Below, piece after piece: positions 17,364 to 25,822 of a DNA stretch of 45,570 bases. Each line of letters starts with the position of its first letter. The stretch's first letter is position 1. A program made the position numbers and the translations under genes. The notes beneath the pieces are model-generated. The model did no database searches. It saw only the letters and a program-made list of their open reading frames with translations, and had not been told where the DNA came from. The DNA is taken from assembly GCA_018065005.1 (NCBI GenBank), contig JAGHUD010000052.1, positions 1-45,570 of the forward strand. The letters are read 5' to 3'. Source of the stretch: Candidatus Physcousia equi. Lineage in GTDB: Bacteria > Bacteroidota > Bacteroidia > Bacteroidales > Bacteroidaceae.

Positions 17364-17654
17364 TCAGCGGATGATGAGTTGTTGGATTACTTGTGCGCCG
17401 ACGCTATTGTTGATGCGCATGATGATGGCTGTGCGGTTCATCATCAGTTCTTGGCGCAGTGCGGCATTCGTGAGTGCCACTTGCATGACGCCGCCCTGCA
17501 CGCTGACCGATGCCGTATAGCGAGCGGTGAAATGCCCCATCACATCATACCAAGCTTGTTGTGCGCGATATTCGTTGAGAGGCGTTTCAAGACCGTCTTC
17601 GCGCAGCATCGTCATGAGCACCTTTTTCAATGTCTCTTCTCTTCTTCTCAGCAT
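17364..17654 (-). CDS. DciA-like DUF721 protein
   Basis: A 96-residue protein with the DUF721 pattern: a basic N-terminal helix (LRRREETLKKVLMTML), AQQAWYDVMG with the conserved W in the helix, TASVSVQGGVMQVALTNAALRQEL and a last helix ending in INNSVGAQVIQQLIIR. DUF721 proteins include DciA, which loads the replicative helicase DnaB in bacteria lacking DnaC. The assignment to helicase loading is by family. Its start overlaps the 3' end of recF by 7 nt on the same strand, so the two are translationally coupled. The recF-dciA pairing is common in Bacteroidetes. Confidence 0.88.
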   Translation of the reverse strand: MLRRREETLKKVLMTMLREDGLETPLNEYRAQQAWYDVMGHFTARYTASVSVQGGVMQVALTNAALRQELMMNRTAIIMRINNSVGAQVIQQLIIR

Positions 17655-18742
17655 ACGCGCCCATCTTTGATGTGAAACAATTTGTGGTCGCCATCCAGAT
17701 GGTTCAGGATGCTGTCGAGGTGGTCGCGGTTGGTGTCTGTGATGAAAGTCTGCCCAAAGCGTCCGCCCGCCACGAGTTTTACGATCTCTTCCACGCGGCT
17801 CGCGTCCAGTTTGTCAAAGATGTCATCGAGAAGCAGGATGGGAGTCGTTTGACTACCGGTGCGTCTCAGAAAATCGAACTGCGCCAACTTCAAGGCTACC
17901 AGAAAAGTCTTGTTTTGTCCTTGGCTGCCTTCGCGCTTCATGGGGTATCCAGCAAGCGTCATCTCCAATTCATCCTTGTGGACTCCATGAAGCGAGTACC
18001 CCACAGCACGGTCCTTAAAACGGTCACGTTGAATAATTTCGAGCAACGGACCTCGACTGCCATGCGAGACATAATCCAACCCCACTTTTTCGTTCCCGCC
18101 AGAAATCGTGGCATAGAACTCCTGAAAGCATGGAGTGAATGCATCAACGTAGGCCCTACGCTTGTGATAGATAAACTCGCCCTCGTTAGCCATCGCCTCC
18201 TCCCATAGAGCAAGCAGTTCCGGGTCAGGTTCTTCCTCCATCTTGAGCAGGGCATTGCGCTGTTGCAGTGCCTTGTTGTAGCGCATCAGCGCATCAAGAT
18301 AGGGCAAATCACACTGCGAAATCATCATGTCCATAAACCGACGCCGCTCTTCACTTCCGCCCAGAATGAGCATTTGATCGGAAGGCGAAACGAGCACCAC
18401 AGGCAGCAGTCCGATGTGTTCTGCCAGTCTCTTGTAGGCTTTCTTTTCTCTGCGAAATTGTTTCTTCTGACCTCGCTTGAGTCCACAGTAGATATGCTCC
18501 TCTGTGGCATCCTCTCGCTCGTAGATTCCTTGCACAACCATAAAGTCTTCATCGTGCCGAATGAGCATTTGATCGGGGCACGATGTGCTGCTCTTACACA
18601 TCGACAAGAGATAGACCGCATCGAGCAGGTTGGTCTTGCCCATGCCATTCTGACCAATAAAACAATTGATGGTCGGAGCCAAATCCAGTTCCGCTTCGGC
18701 TATGTTCTTATAGTTGAGGATGGAGAGGTGTTTCAGGTTCAT
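17648..18742 (-). CDS. recF: DNA replication and repair protein RecF
   Basis: The 364-residue protein has the RecF plan: MNLKHLSILNYKNI, the Walker A loop GQNGMGKTN (about 30-38), a long coiled-coil-free middle with PSDQMLILGGSEERRRFMD, the signature-like EGSQGQNKTFLVALKLAQ, and Walker B PILLLDDIFDKLD followed by QTFITDTN. RecF binds ATP and gapped DNA and helps load RecA. A TATATTTG box lies only 8 nt before the start codon, so the mRNA may have almost no leader. Confidence 0.97.
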   Translation of the reverse strand: MNLKHLSILNYKNIAEAELDLAPTINCFIGQNGMGKTNLLDAVYLLSMCKSSTSCPDQMLIRHDEDFMVVQGIYEREDATEEHIYCGLKRGQKKQFRREKKAYKRLAEHIGLLPVVLVSPSDQMLILGGSEERRRFMDMMISQCDLPYLDALMRYNKALQQRNALLKMEEEPDPELLALWEEAMANEGEFIYHKRRAYVDAFTPCFQEFYATISGGNEKVGLDYVSHGSRGPLLEIIQRDRFKDRAVGYSLHGVHKDELEMTLAGYPMKREGSQGQNKTFLVALKLAQFDFLRRTGSQTTPILLLDDIFDKLDASRVEEIVKLVAGGRFGQTFITDTNRDHLDSILNHLDGDHKLFHIKDGRVC

Positions 18743-18750
18743 AACGAATG

Positions 18751-18758
18751 CAAATATA
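18751..18758 (-). promoter_or_regulatory. Probable -7 element for recF, next to the start codon
   Basis: On the minus strand TATATTTG (18758-18751) is followed by C and is separated from the recF ATG (18742) by 8 nt. In Bacteroidetes the start site falls a few bases after this box, so the leader would be only a few nucleotides long. Confidence 0.6.
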
Positions 18759-18852
18759 CAGAATTTTCATCATAAAACGCCCCATCGCACAATTATTTGC
18801 AAAAAAAGAAAAACTTTTCTATTAGATATTTCAGTATGCCGCAAAAATTGTG

Positions 18853-18860
18853 TACATTTG
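18853..18860 (+). promoter_or_regulatory. Probable -7 element for the TPR gene
   Basis: TACATTTG followed by C matches the -7 consensus. The predicted start site lies about 35 nt upstream of the ATG at 18900. The DNA between is A/T-rich, as is usual for leaders in this phylum. Confidence 0.65.
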
Positions 18861-18899
18861 CAGCCGCTAAGCGTAAATAATAAAAAATAAAATAAGAAA

Positions 18900-19550
18900 A
18901 TGACAAACAAGAAAGTAAACAAGACTTCCGAAGAAGTGGTTGCAGAACCTTCTTTCTTCTCTAAGCATTGGAAGAAACTCAGCATCGGCATCGGTGCAGT
19001 AGCTGTTCTGTGTCTTGGATTTGTTGGCTACAAGAAACTCGTTGTTGAACCTCGTGCTCAGCAGGCACAGGAGGCTATTGTGGCTACCCAGGATTTCATC
19101 AAGCAGGGCGAGTATGACAAGGCGCTTGCCAGTGCTAACAGCGTCATCGAAGAGTATGGCAGCACAGAAAGCGGCAATCTGGCACAACTTTATGCAGGCA
19201 TTGCGCTCTACAACCAAGGCAAGTATCAGGAAGCAGTCGAAGCCCTGGAGAAGTACGACGAGACAGGTTCTGACGTGACTGACGCAGAAGTGCTGCAGGC
19301 ACAAGGCAACTGCTATGCATGTCTGAAGCAGTACGACAAAGCAGTTGCGAAACTCACTGCTGCTGCAGACAAGGCAAAGAATGCAAGCCTAAGTCCCAGC
19401 TATCTCATACAGGCAGGTGAGATCTACGAGCTTGCCCTCAACAACAAGGACAAGGCACGCGAGTGCTACCAAAAGGCAAAGGACCAGTACAAGACCAGCT
19501 ACATGGTGTCCAGCGGCGAGGTTGACAAGTATCTTGAGCGTGTAAAGTAA
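18900..19550 (+). CDS. Membrane-anchored tetratricopeptide-repeat protein
   Basis: The 216-residue product has a charged N-terminus (about 1-23), one membrane segment ([19 protein letters not shown], about 25-43), and then TPR units: [69 protein letters not shown] and [25 protein letters not shown]. This arrangement (N-in, TPRs in the periplasm) is that of the YfgM-like family, which works with periplasmic chaperones in other bacteria. That role here is only a family suggestion. The next gene, ribH, starts 5 nt after the stop. Confidence 0.88.
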   Translation: MTNKKVNKTSEEVVAEPSFFSKHWKKLSIGIGAVAVLCLGFVGYKKLVVEPRAQQAQEAIVATQDFIKQGEYDKALASANSVIEEYGSTESGNLAQLYAGIALYNQGKYQEAVEALEKYDETGSDVTDAEVLQAQGNCYACLKQYDKAVAKLTAAADKAKNASLSPSYLIQAGEIYELALNNKDKARECYQKAKDQYKTSYMVSSGEVDKYLERVK

Positions 19551-19555
19551 GATTT

Positions 19556-20089
19556 ATGGCAACAGCTTTTCATAACCTCTCGAGCTACGACCCCGAGAGT
19601 GTACCCAATGCCGAGGCAATGTGCTTCGGCATTGTGGTTAGTGAGTGGAACGAGAAGATCACCGCAGCACTGGCTAATGGTGCCGTGAATACGCTTGTCA
19701 AGCATGGAGCAGAACGCGAAAACATCAAGGTGTTGACCGTCCCCGGCAGCTTCGAACTCGTCTACGGAGCAAGTCAGATGGTCAAGAGCGGCATCTTCGA
19801 CGCCATTATCGCCATTGGATGCGTAGTGCGCGGCGACACCCCGCATTTCGACTACATTTGCGAGGGTACAACTCAAGGGCTCGCCGATCTCAACAAAGAC
19901 GCAAAAGTCCCCGTCATCTATGGTCTGCTTACGTGCAACACCATGGAGCAAGCCGAAATGCGCGCCGGTGGATCACTCGGGAACAAAGGCGACGAGTGTG
20001 CCATCACTGCCATTAAGATGGTCGACTACAAAACACGCCTCCACGATGCCTGTCAAGACATCCTGGCTCGCAGACCCCTACCCTGCTAA
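19556..20089 (+). CDS. ribH: 6,7-dimethyl-8-ribityllumazine synthase
   Basis: The 177-residue protein shows the lumazine synthase motifs: [48 protein letters not shown] with the phosphate- and proton-handling His, and [21 protein letters not shown] followed by GNKGDECA. It joins a butanone phosphate to the ribityl pyrimidine in riboflavin synthesis and usually forms 60-mers. It is encoded 5 nt after the TPR gene and is followed by a strong terminator at 20153-20196. Confidence 0.97.
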   Translation: MATAFHNLSSYDPESVPNAEAMCFGIVVSEWNEKITAALANGAVNTLVKHGAERENIKVLTVPGSFELVYGASQMVKSGIFDAIIAIGCVVRGDTPHFDYICEGTTQGLADLNKDAKVPVIYGLLTCNTMEQAEMRAGGSLGNKGDECAITAIKMVDYKTRLHDACQDILARRPLPC

Positions 20090-20152
20090 ACATGGCAGTG
20101 TTTGCCACCGTCTCGTGTGCATAGAGCGATGCAGACACCCCTTAGTCATATC

Positions 20153-20196
20153 GAAAAAAAAGAGAGGTTCCTCAAAGGTTGCCTCTCTTTTTTTTT
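20153..20196 (+). terminator. Terminator after ribH
   Basis: An A run, then stem 20161-20167 pairing with 20182-20188 (agagagg/cctctct) and a T run of nine. It is near-symmetric and may also stop minus-strand transcripts from the GlcNAc-kinase gene. Confidence 0.9.
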
Positions 20197-20296
20197 GCCG
20201 TCAAGAAACAGCAGCGTAAGGTGTGCTGGTTTTGGGGCAACAGTTTTGTTGGACTCTTCCTATGAAAGTAGCCCCCCCCCCAGCAAAGTGCTACCA

Positions 20297-21211
20297 TCAA
20301 GCCGACCAATAATCAGCCATACCGTAGATGGGACGTACAACAATGCGTCCCATTTTTTTCTGCTCCAATTTCAGAGCCTCACGCAACTCATTTTCGAAGC
20401 TTGCAGTGATACCCCCCACGAAGTTCACAGGGAGGTCGGGGCGGTTGTAGGGTGTGATGTTGCGCGCAATGAAGCGACGGAAATCGTCAACAACAAGAGC
20501 GTGTATGCACTCCTCCTTGATGTGCTGTGAGAGGAAACCCGTGAGCGAAGCCAAGAAAAGATTGGGAAGAGGCTGTCGGTAGACACGGTTGATAATCTCC
20601 GACTGTGTCAGTTTGGTCTCCTCGAGGAATGCCTCTTGCAACTTCTTAGGCAGTTGACCTTTGAGCACATCCCCCACCAAGCGTTTTCCCAATGACGCAC
20701 CACTACCCTCGTCACCCAGAATATAGCCTAAAGCAGGCGTTTGCGCCACTATGGATTGTCCATTAAAGAGACAGGAATTGCTGCCCGTTCCCAAGATACA
20801 GGCAATACCCTCGTTGTGCCCACATAGGGCAATAGCCGCCCCCATCATGTCGCTCTCCACCGTCACGAGTGCGTTGGGATAGAGTCGCTGCAAGATGCGC
20901 TTCACCGTGGTGGAATAGGGAGGAATGCAGCCAGCTCCGTAATAGTGGATGTGCGTCACCTCGTTGGGCAAGAACTCAGCCAATCCGTCCTCCTTCACCT
21001 GTCTTTCCAGATCTCCCCTGGCGCGTGCCACAGCCTTGGTCACGTTCTCCTCGTTGTCGCGAATGGGGTTGATCCCCGAGGAGGTAATGGTAGATCGTTT
21101 CTCGTTGAGCAGCATCCATGTCGTCTTGGTGCTGCCGCTATCGACCACCAGTTTGAGTTGTTTACGCAGTTGTATGGACGTCAGGATTTCATTGATCGTT
21201 GTTTCGGACAT
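20297..21211 (-). CDS. BadF/BadG-type N-acetylglucosamine-kinase-like protein
   Basis: The 304-residue protein has the ASKHA ATPase layout: the phosphate-1 motif VVDSGSTKTTWMLL (about 22-35), HYYGAGCIPP, the phosphate-2 region VTVESDMMGAAIALCG, CILGTGSNSCLF and LGYILGDEGSGASLG, and NFVGGITASFENEL near the end. In this family these motifs mark eukaryote-type N-acetylglucosamine kinases and related sugar kinases. The substrate cannot be proven from sequence, but GlcNAc or a similar amino sugar is most likely. The 5' end overlaps the plsC-like stop by 23 nt, so the two may be coupled; a later in-frame start is possible. Between this gene and the ribH terminator lies a run of ten C's at 20272-20281. 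Confidence 0.87.
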   Translation of the reverse strand: MSETTINEILTSIQLRKQLKLVVDSGSTKTTWMLLNEKRSTITSSGINPIRDNEENVTKAVARARGDLERQVKEDGLAEFLPNEVTHIHYYGAGCIPPYSTTVKRILQRLYPNALVTVESDMMGAAIALCGHNEGIACILGTGSNSCLFNGQSIVAQTPALGYILGDEGSGASLGKRLVGDVLKGQLPKKLQEAFLEETKLTQSEIINRVYRQPLPNLFLASLTGFLSQHIKEECIHALVVDDFRRFIARNITPYNRPDLPVNFVGGITASFENELREALKLEQKKMGRIVVRPIYGMADYWSA

Positions 21212-21941
21212 ATCCTTGTCGTTCTTTAGGCAGAGCGCTCATGATGGTGTCATAAGCCTCCTGCATGGTTTGCTTTTGGTTCTCGCTCCCTTTACCCTTG
21301 GGCATGATAGGCGCATGTATGGTCATGTGCAACGGGTGCCAGTCAATGATTTTTGCCGTTCGCGACAAGACATCGAAAGGTCCATTTACCGTGATGGGCA
21401 CCACAGGCAGTTGCAGTTCGTCTGCCAACTGGAAAGCACCTTTTTTGAAGACACCCATGTGCCCGGTGAAGGTACGTGACCCCTCGGGGAACACCACAAC
21501 CGACGTACCTCCTTGCAGAATCTTTCGTGCGTTTTCGTAGGTCTTCTGAATCGCCTTCGGTCCACTCTTGTCCACAAAGATATGTCCGGCATCCTCACAG
21601 GCTCTGCCCACAAAAGGCATCTTGCGCAGCGATTTCTTCATCATCCAGCGGAAAGGTTGACCCAAGAAGGCATAGACCAAGAAGATGTCGAAGAATCCCT
21701 GATGGTTAGACACAAACACATAGCTCGTCTTTCGGTCGAGATGTTCCTTTCCCTGGATGCTCACTGGCAGCAGCAGCACCCGTATGATTACCCACGACCA
21801 AATGCGTGCCGGCCAATATCCCCAGAATTTAGGGAAACCGCAGAGGCATCCTACGGTGGTAGAGGTTGTGGTGAGGAGCGTTGCAACGAGCAGAATCGGC
21901 AAGGCGATGAGGATTACGTAGACATAATATAGGTATCGCAT
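21189..21941 (-). CDS. 1-acyl-sn-glycerol-3-phosphate acyltransferase (PlsC-like)
   Basis: I set the start at 21941 (MRYLYYVYVILIALPILLV), giving 250 residues; the open frame runs on to 22094 but that part overlaps engB. Two hydrophobic segments at the N-terminus are followed by the acyltransferase motif N-H-Q-G-F-F-D (H-x4-D). The later motifs are FVDKSGPKAI, the phosphate-binding FPEGSRT and VPITVNG. The enzyme puts the second acyl chain on lysophosphatidate in the inner membrane. It lies 14 nt downstream of engB. Confidence 0.9.
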   Translation of the reverse strand: MRYLYYVYVILIALPILLVATLLTTTSTTVGCLCGFPKFWGYWPARIWSWVIIRVLLLPVSIQGKEHLDRKTSYVFVSNHQGFFDIFLVYAFLGQPFRWMMKKSLRKMPFVGRACEDAGHIFVDKSGPKAIQKTYENARKILQGGTSVVVFPEGSRTFTGHMGVFKKGAFQLADELQLPVVPITVNGPFDVLSRTAKIIDWHPLHMTIHAPIMPKGKGSENQKQTMQEAYDTIMSALPKERQGYVRNNDQ

Positions 21942-21955
21942 GTGTGTGTTGTTGG

Positions 21956-22552
21956 TTAAAGGCTGTTGTTGATCTGTTCTATGTAATTGAGAATATCCTC
22001 TCTTCCACGCCGTGTTTCTGACGAGGTGATGAAGTGTGGTGGCAACTCTTCCCACTCCTGCAACAGTCGGTTGAGATAGAGCTGTATGTTGCACGCCAGT
22101 TTGCTGCTGCTCAGCTTGTCAGCCTTGGTGAAGACAATGCTGAAGGGCACGCCATGCTCTCCAAGAAAATTCATGAAGTCGAGGTCGATGCGCTGGGGTT
22201 CATGTCTCGAGTCGATGAGCAGAAAGAGGTTCGCCATTTGCTCGCGGCGCAGTATGTAACTGGTGATCATGCGTTGCAACTTCTCCTGCTCCGTCTTGCT
22301 TCGTTTGGCATAGCCATATCCTGGAAGGTCAACGAGGTGCCACTGCTTGTTGATGAGGAAGTGGTTGATGAGGAGCGTTTTGCCGGGCGTAGCACTTGTC
22401 TTGGCGAGTTTACTGAATCCTGTGAGCATGTTGATGAGGCTTGACTTGCCCACATTGCTTCGGCCGATGAATGCGTATTCGGGCATCAGCGAGTTGGGAC
22501 AGCCTTCCACCTTCGGACTGCTGATGACAAATTCTGCTGTGTTGATGTCCAT
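21956..22552 (-). CDS. engB: Ribosome biogenesis GTPase EngB (YsxC/YihA)
   Basis: The 198-residue GTPase has G1 [13 protein letters not shown]2 in the SATPGKT segment, G3 [11 protein letters not shown]4 FTKADK and a final helical part. EngB is needed for assembly of the large ribosomal subunit in many bacteria. The start ATG is supported by a -7 element, TACCTTTG, about 38 nt upstream. The next gene downstream is plsC-like. Confidence 0.97.
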   Translation of the reverse strand: MDINTAEFVISSPKVEGCPNSLMPEYAFIGRSNVGKSSLINMLTGFSKLAKTSATPGKTLLINHFLINKQWHLVDLPGYGYAKRSKTEQEKLQRMITSYILRREQMANLFLLIDSRHEPQRIDLDFMNFLGEHGVPFSIVFTKADKLSSSKLACNIQLYLNRLLQEWEELPPHFITSSETRRGREDILNYIEQINNSL

Positions 22553-22589
22553 AGTTAGCGTTTTGTTTTGTTGTTTAGTGTCTTTGGTG

Positions 22590-22597
22590 CAAAGGTA
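22590..22597 (-). promoter_or_regulatory. Probable -7 element for engB
   Basis: Minus-strand TACCTTTG (22597-22590), followed by C, with a predicted leader of about 30 nt. It should drive engB, the plsC-like gene and the GlcNAc-kinase-like gene. Confidence 0.65.
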
Positions 22598-22727
22598 GTT
22601 ATTTTTTTCTAATATCGTGTTTTTTAGCTGTGAAAAAATGCACCTGTCTTCGATATTTTAGCAAGCATGTCGCCTGCTGACAGACAGGCAGCGCGGTAGG
22701 CAAATCCAGTGTGTCGTACCCCTGGCA

Positions 22728-23636
22728 TCACGCCATGCGGAGGAAGCGTCTGAGCATGTTTTTGTCCATGCCTCTGCGTTGCGCGTAATCTGCCAACTGC
22801 TCCTCGTCGATCGTGCCGATGCTGAAGTGGTGCGCCATGGGGTGGGCTATCATCAATCCGCTCGTCGACGCATGGGGCTGCATAGCGCCGCTTTCGGTGA
22901 GCCTCACCCCCACCTCAGCAAAGTGGAGCACCTCGTCAAGCACGAAGTTGAAGGATTGGTCTGGCAGCGAAGGGTAGCCCACAGCCGGGCGTATGCCTTG
23001 ATATGCTTCTCTGAACAGTTCCTCTTGGGTCATACACTCAGCTGGAGCATAGCCCCATAGGTTTCGTCTCACCTCCTCATGAGCTTTCTCCGCCGTAGCC
23101 TCCGCCAAACGGTCAGCCAGTGTTTGGTGGAGCAGGTGTAAGTAGTCATCGTCGCATCGTTGCCGCTCCATCTGTTCGTCCACAGAGGTCAGAAACAACC
23201 CAATGCGACCAAAAACCATGCGTTTCTCCTCCGACACCGTGACGTCCTTGGGCAGGATGAAGTCGCTCAGACAATGGCAAAACCCATCTTTAGCTGCTTG
23301 TTGCTGACGAAGCAAGGGAAGCGTCACCTGTTCTTGGTTTGCCTTGTGATGAGGCAACAGCAGTTTGATGTCATCCCCCTCCGCATAGGCGTCACATATC
23401 AGGATGCGCGCATGCGTCTGAAACCGTCCGTCTAACTCCGACAGCAAGTTCCGCGCATCGTCGTAGAGTCTCTGCGCCTCATCCGCACCGTTGCCCATCT
23501 GAGCCTGGCGGCACGCCACACACGAGCACCCGCTCGTCAGTGATCCGAATCGTGCAGGAAGTCCCCATGCATGGAAGAAATACTGCCAATTGATGTAGGG
23601 CAGCAGATCATGTATCTCGTAGTGGATGTCCGTCAT
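22728..23636 (-). CDS. Free-standing MetH activation (reactivation) domain protein
   Basis: The 302-residue protein aligns by eye to the C-terminal AdoMet-binding module of MetH. It has LPYINWQYFFHAWGL at the start, EGDDIKLLLPHH, then R216-PAVGY221 (the R-x-x-x-G-Y AdoMet motif), GVRLTESGAMQPHAS and HPMAHHFSIGTIDEEQLADYAQRRGM. In one-chain MetH this module re-methylates cob(II)alamin with AdoMet after oxidation. The metH gene in this window lacks it, so this protein should act on MetH in trans. A short insertion at 34-50 holds a C-x-C-x-x-C cluster (Cys37, Cys39, Cys42), not known to me in the one-chain form. The start overlaps the dihydroorotase stop by 4 nt. Confidence 0.9.
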   Translation of the reverse strand: MTDIHYEIHDLLPYINWQYFFHAWGLPARFGSLTSGCSCVACRQAQMGNGADEAQRLYDDARNLLSELDGRFQTHARILICDAYAEGDDIKLLLPHHKANQEQVTLPLLRQQQAAKDGFCHCLSDFILPKDVTVSEEKRMVFGRIGLFLTSVDEQMERQRCDDDYLHLLHQTLADRLAEATAEKAHEEVRRNLWGYAPAECMTQEELFREAYQGIRPAVGYPSLPDQSFNFVLDEVLHFAEVGVRLTESGAMQPHASTSGLMIAHPMAHHFSIGTIDEEQLADYAQRRGMDKNMLRRFLRMA

Positions 23637-24964
23637 CTGGATTGGGTAAATCGTAATGCTTCGCCGCGATAACCATCATCGACCTTCGTTCCGTCGAACA
23701 CACAATGACCATTGCACCAAGTCGAGACAACGCGCCACTGCAGTTCCGTCTGCTCCAGAGGCGACCAGGCGCACTTGCTCAGGACGTCGCGCTTCCCCAC
23801 CTTCCACCGCTCTCTTTTGAGCAGCACGAGGTCTGCCTTGTAGCCCTTGCGAATGAAGCCACGTTGCTCAATCCCAAACAGCCTTGCCGGATTGTGGCAC
23901 ATCAGTTCCACCAGTCGCGTGCGGGGCATGACACCTTCGTCGCTCATGGTCAGCATCAGGGGCAGAGAGAATTGCACCAAGGGCATGCCGGACACAGCCT
24001 TGCTGGCTCCTCCCTCCTTTTCGCTCAGGAGATGCGGCGCATGATCCGTACCTACCACCTGGATGCGCCCATCGCGTGCTGCGGTGCGCAGTGCCTCCCT
24101 GTCGCTCTCGCTCTTGATGGAAGGGTTGCATTTGATGAGGCTCCCCAGTCGTTCGTAGTCCTTGTCGCAGAAGAAGAGATGTTGCGGACAGACCTCAGCA
24201 GTGACACTGGGTGCGCCCAACAGTTCCAGTTCGCGCGCCGTGGTGATATGCGCCAAGTGCAACTTAGCACCCGTTTCCTTTGCCAGGCTTACGGCAAGTG
24301 CCGAAGACTGGAAACAAGCCTCGTCGTCGCGTATCCAAGGGTGTAGGGCGATGGGAGGATCCTGTTCGCCTCCATGTCTTTTTCTTGCCTCCTCCATCCT
24401 TTGGTTGATGCGTGTCGTGTCCTCGCAATGCGCCATGATGCGTGTGGGGCACTCGCTGAAGATTTGGCGGAGAATCTCCACACGATCCACCAACATGCCT
24501 CCTGTGCTGCTGCCCATGAAGAGCTTCAAGGCAGGGATTCGCGTGGTGTCCATGCGCTTGACTTCTGCGAGGTTGGTGTTGGTGGCGCCGAGATAGAAAG
24601 CATAGTTGATGCGGCAAGTGGTGGCAGCGTGCGCCATGCGTTCCTCCCATCGCTCGATGGTGGTGGTCTGCGGCACCACATTGGGCATATCCATCACGCT
24701 CGTCACGCCACCTGCGGCAGCGGCGCGTGTCTCCGTCTCCATGTCAGCCTTATGTGTCATGCCGGGGTCGCGCATGTGCACGTGGTCGTCAATCACGCCG
24801 GGCATGAGCACCATGCCTGCCGCATCGACCACCTGGTCAGCGTCAGCCGGACACGCCTCCCCCTCTTCGATTATTTGCGCGATGAGGTCGTCTTCGAGGA
24901 GCAGACTGGCTTTTCGTTCAGAACCCTCGTTCACCAGCAGCGCATCTTTTATCAGTGTCTTCAT
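23633..24964 (-). CDS. pyrC: Dihydroorotase
   Basis: I start the protein at 24964 (MKTLIKDALLVNEGS), giving 443 residues; the ATG overlaps the upstream stop as ATGA. The amidohydrolase metal-site motifs are present: PGVIDDHVHMRDPG (H-x-H), KLFMGSSTGG with the carbamylated-Lys region, MAHCED, LHLAHITTARE, and VGTDHAPHLLSEKE. The length and motif set fit the longer dihydroorotase type common in Bacteroidetes. It makes dihydroorotate from carbamoyl-aspartate in pyrimidine synthesis. The preceding mannosyltransferase and the following MetH activation gene each overlap it by 4 nt, so all three are coupled. Confidence 0.94.
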   Translation of the reverse strand: MKTLIKDALLVNEGSERKASLLLEDDLIAQIIEEGEACPADADQVVDAAGMVLMPGVIDDHVHMRDPGMTHKADMETETRAAAAGGVTSVMDMPNVVPQTTTIERWEERMAHAATTCRINYAFYLGATNTNLAEVKRMDTTRIPALKLFMGSSTGGMLVDRVEILRQIFSECPTRIMAHCEDTTRINQRMEEARKRHGGEQDPPIALHPWIRDDEACFQSSALAVSLAKETGAKLHLAHITTARELELLGAPSVTAEVCPQHLFFCDKDYERLGSLIKCNPSIKSESDREALRTAARDGRIQVVGTDHAPHLLSEKEGGASKAVSGMPLVQFSLPLMLTMSDEGVMPRTRLVELMCHNPARLFGIEQRGFIRKGYKADLVLLKRERWKVGKRDVLSKCAWSPLEQTELQWRVVSTWCNGHCVFDGTKVDDGYRGEALRFTQSR

Positions 24965-25776
24965 CTTGCTTCCTTTGCTTTCTTTGGATACTTCTTGAAC
25001 CACCCGTCCCAGCGCAGACGCATCACGCCGAAGACCGCCTCGCTGAAGATGCCACCACTCATCTTCGAAGTGCCCAGTTCACGGTTCACGAAGATGACCG
25101 GCACCTCTTTGATTTTAAAACCACATTTGTGGGTGGTGTACTTCATCTCGATCTGGAAAGCATAGCCCTTGAAACGCACTTTGTCAAGGTCGATTGTCTC
25201 GAGCACCTCACGTCTGTAGCACTTGAATCCAGCTGTCGTGTCGTGCACCTTGAAGCGTGTGATGAGCCGCACATACTTGGAGGCAAAATACGACATCAGC
25301 ACGCGCCCCATGGGCCAGTTCACCACATTCACTCCGCTCACATAGCGCGAACCGATGGCGAGGTCGAAACCTTCGTCGCGGCAAGCCGCATAGAGACGGG
25401 GCAGGTCGTCAGGGTTGTGACTGAAGTCGGCATCCATCTCGAAGATGTAGTCATACTTCTGCTCTATCGCCCACTTGAAGCCAGCTATGTAGGCTGTGCC
25501 AAGACCTAACTTGCCACTGCGCTGTATGAGGAAGAGTCTGTCCTTGAGCCCTTCCTCCTGTTGCATCTTCTTGACGATGTCGGCAGTGCCATCAGGACTG
25601 CCATCATCAATGATGAGCACGTTGAACTGGTGATCGTAGGTCTGCGTCGCCTCTTTGGGGTTAGTGGCGCTGCTGTTGCGTCCCTGTTTCAGTCCCGTCA
25701 CGGCAAGTATGATGTTCTCAATGTTTTCCTTCTCGTTGTAAGTCGGAATGATAACTATACTATCTGATTTCATCAT
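24961..25776 (-). CDS. Polyprenol-phosphate mannosyltransferase (GT2 family)
   Basis: The 271-residue protein has the GT2 dolichol-phosphate-mannose-synthase features: VIIPTYNEKENIENII, LIIDDGSPDGTADIV, LGLGTAYIAGFKWA, FEMDADFSHNPDDLPRL with the D-x-D motif, and GSRYVSGVNVVNWPMGR. There is no membrane segment at the C-terminus, so it is the soluble kind. It moves mannose from GDP-mannose to a lipid carrier for later glycan or lipoprotein modification. A stretch at about 27-50 (GLKQGRNSSATNPKEATQTY) looks like a lineage-specific insertion. The stop and the pyrC start share ATGA. Confidence 0.92.
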   Translation of the reverse strand: MMKSDSIVIIPTYNEKENIENIILAVTGLKQGRNSSATNPKEATQTYDHQFNVLIIDDGSPDGTADIVKKMQQEEGLKDRLFLIQRSGKLGLGTAYIAGFKWAIEQKYDYIFEMDADFSHNPDDLPRLYAACRDEGFDLAIGSRYVSGVNVVNWPMGRVLMSYFASKYVRLITRFKVHDTTAGFKCYRREVLETIDLDKVRFKGYAFQIEMKYTTHKCGFKIKEVPVIFVNRELGTSKMSGGIFSEAVFGVMRLRWDGWFKKYPKKAKEAR

Positions 25777-25822
25777 CTTTCTTTCACTCTGAACTATGCA
25801 CTATGAATTACGCATTATGACT

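Noticed and set aside
20272..20281. Run of ten C's as a phase-variation switch
   Set aside because: It lies between ribH and the converging kinase gene, outside any gene or promoter that I can see.
21942..22094. Longer start for the PlsC-like protein
   Set aside because: The extra 51 residues overlap engB and lie before the natural membrane segment at the ATG at 21941.
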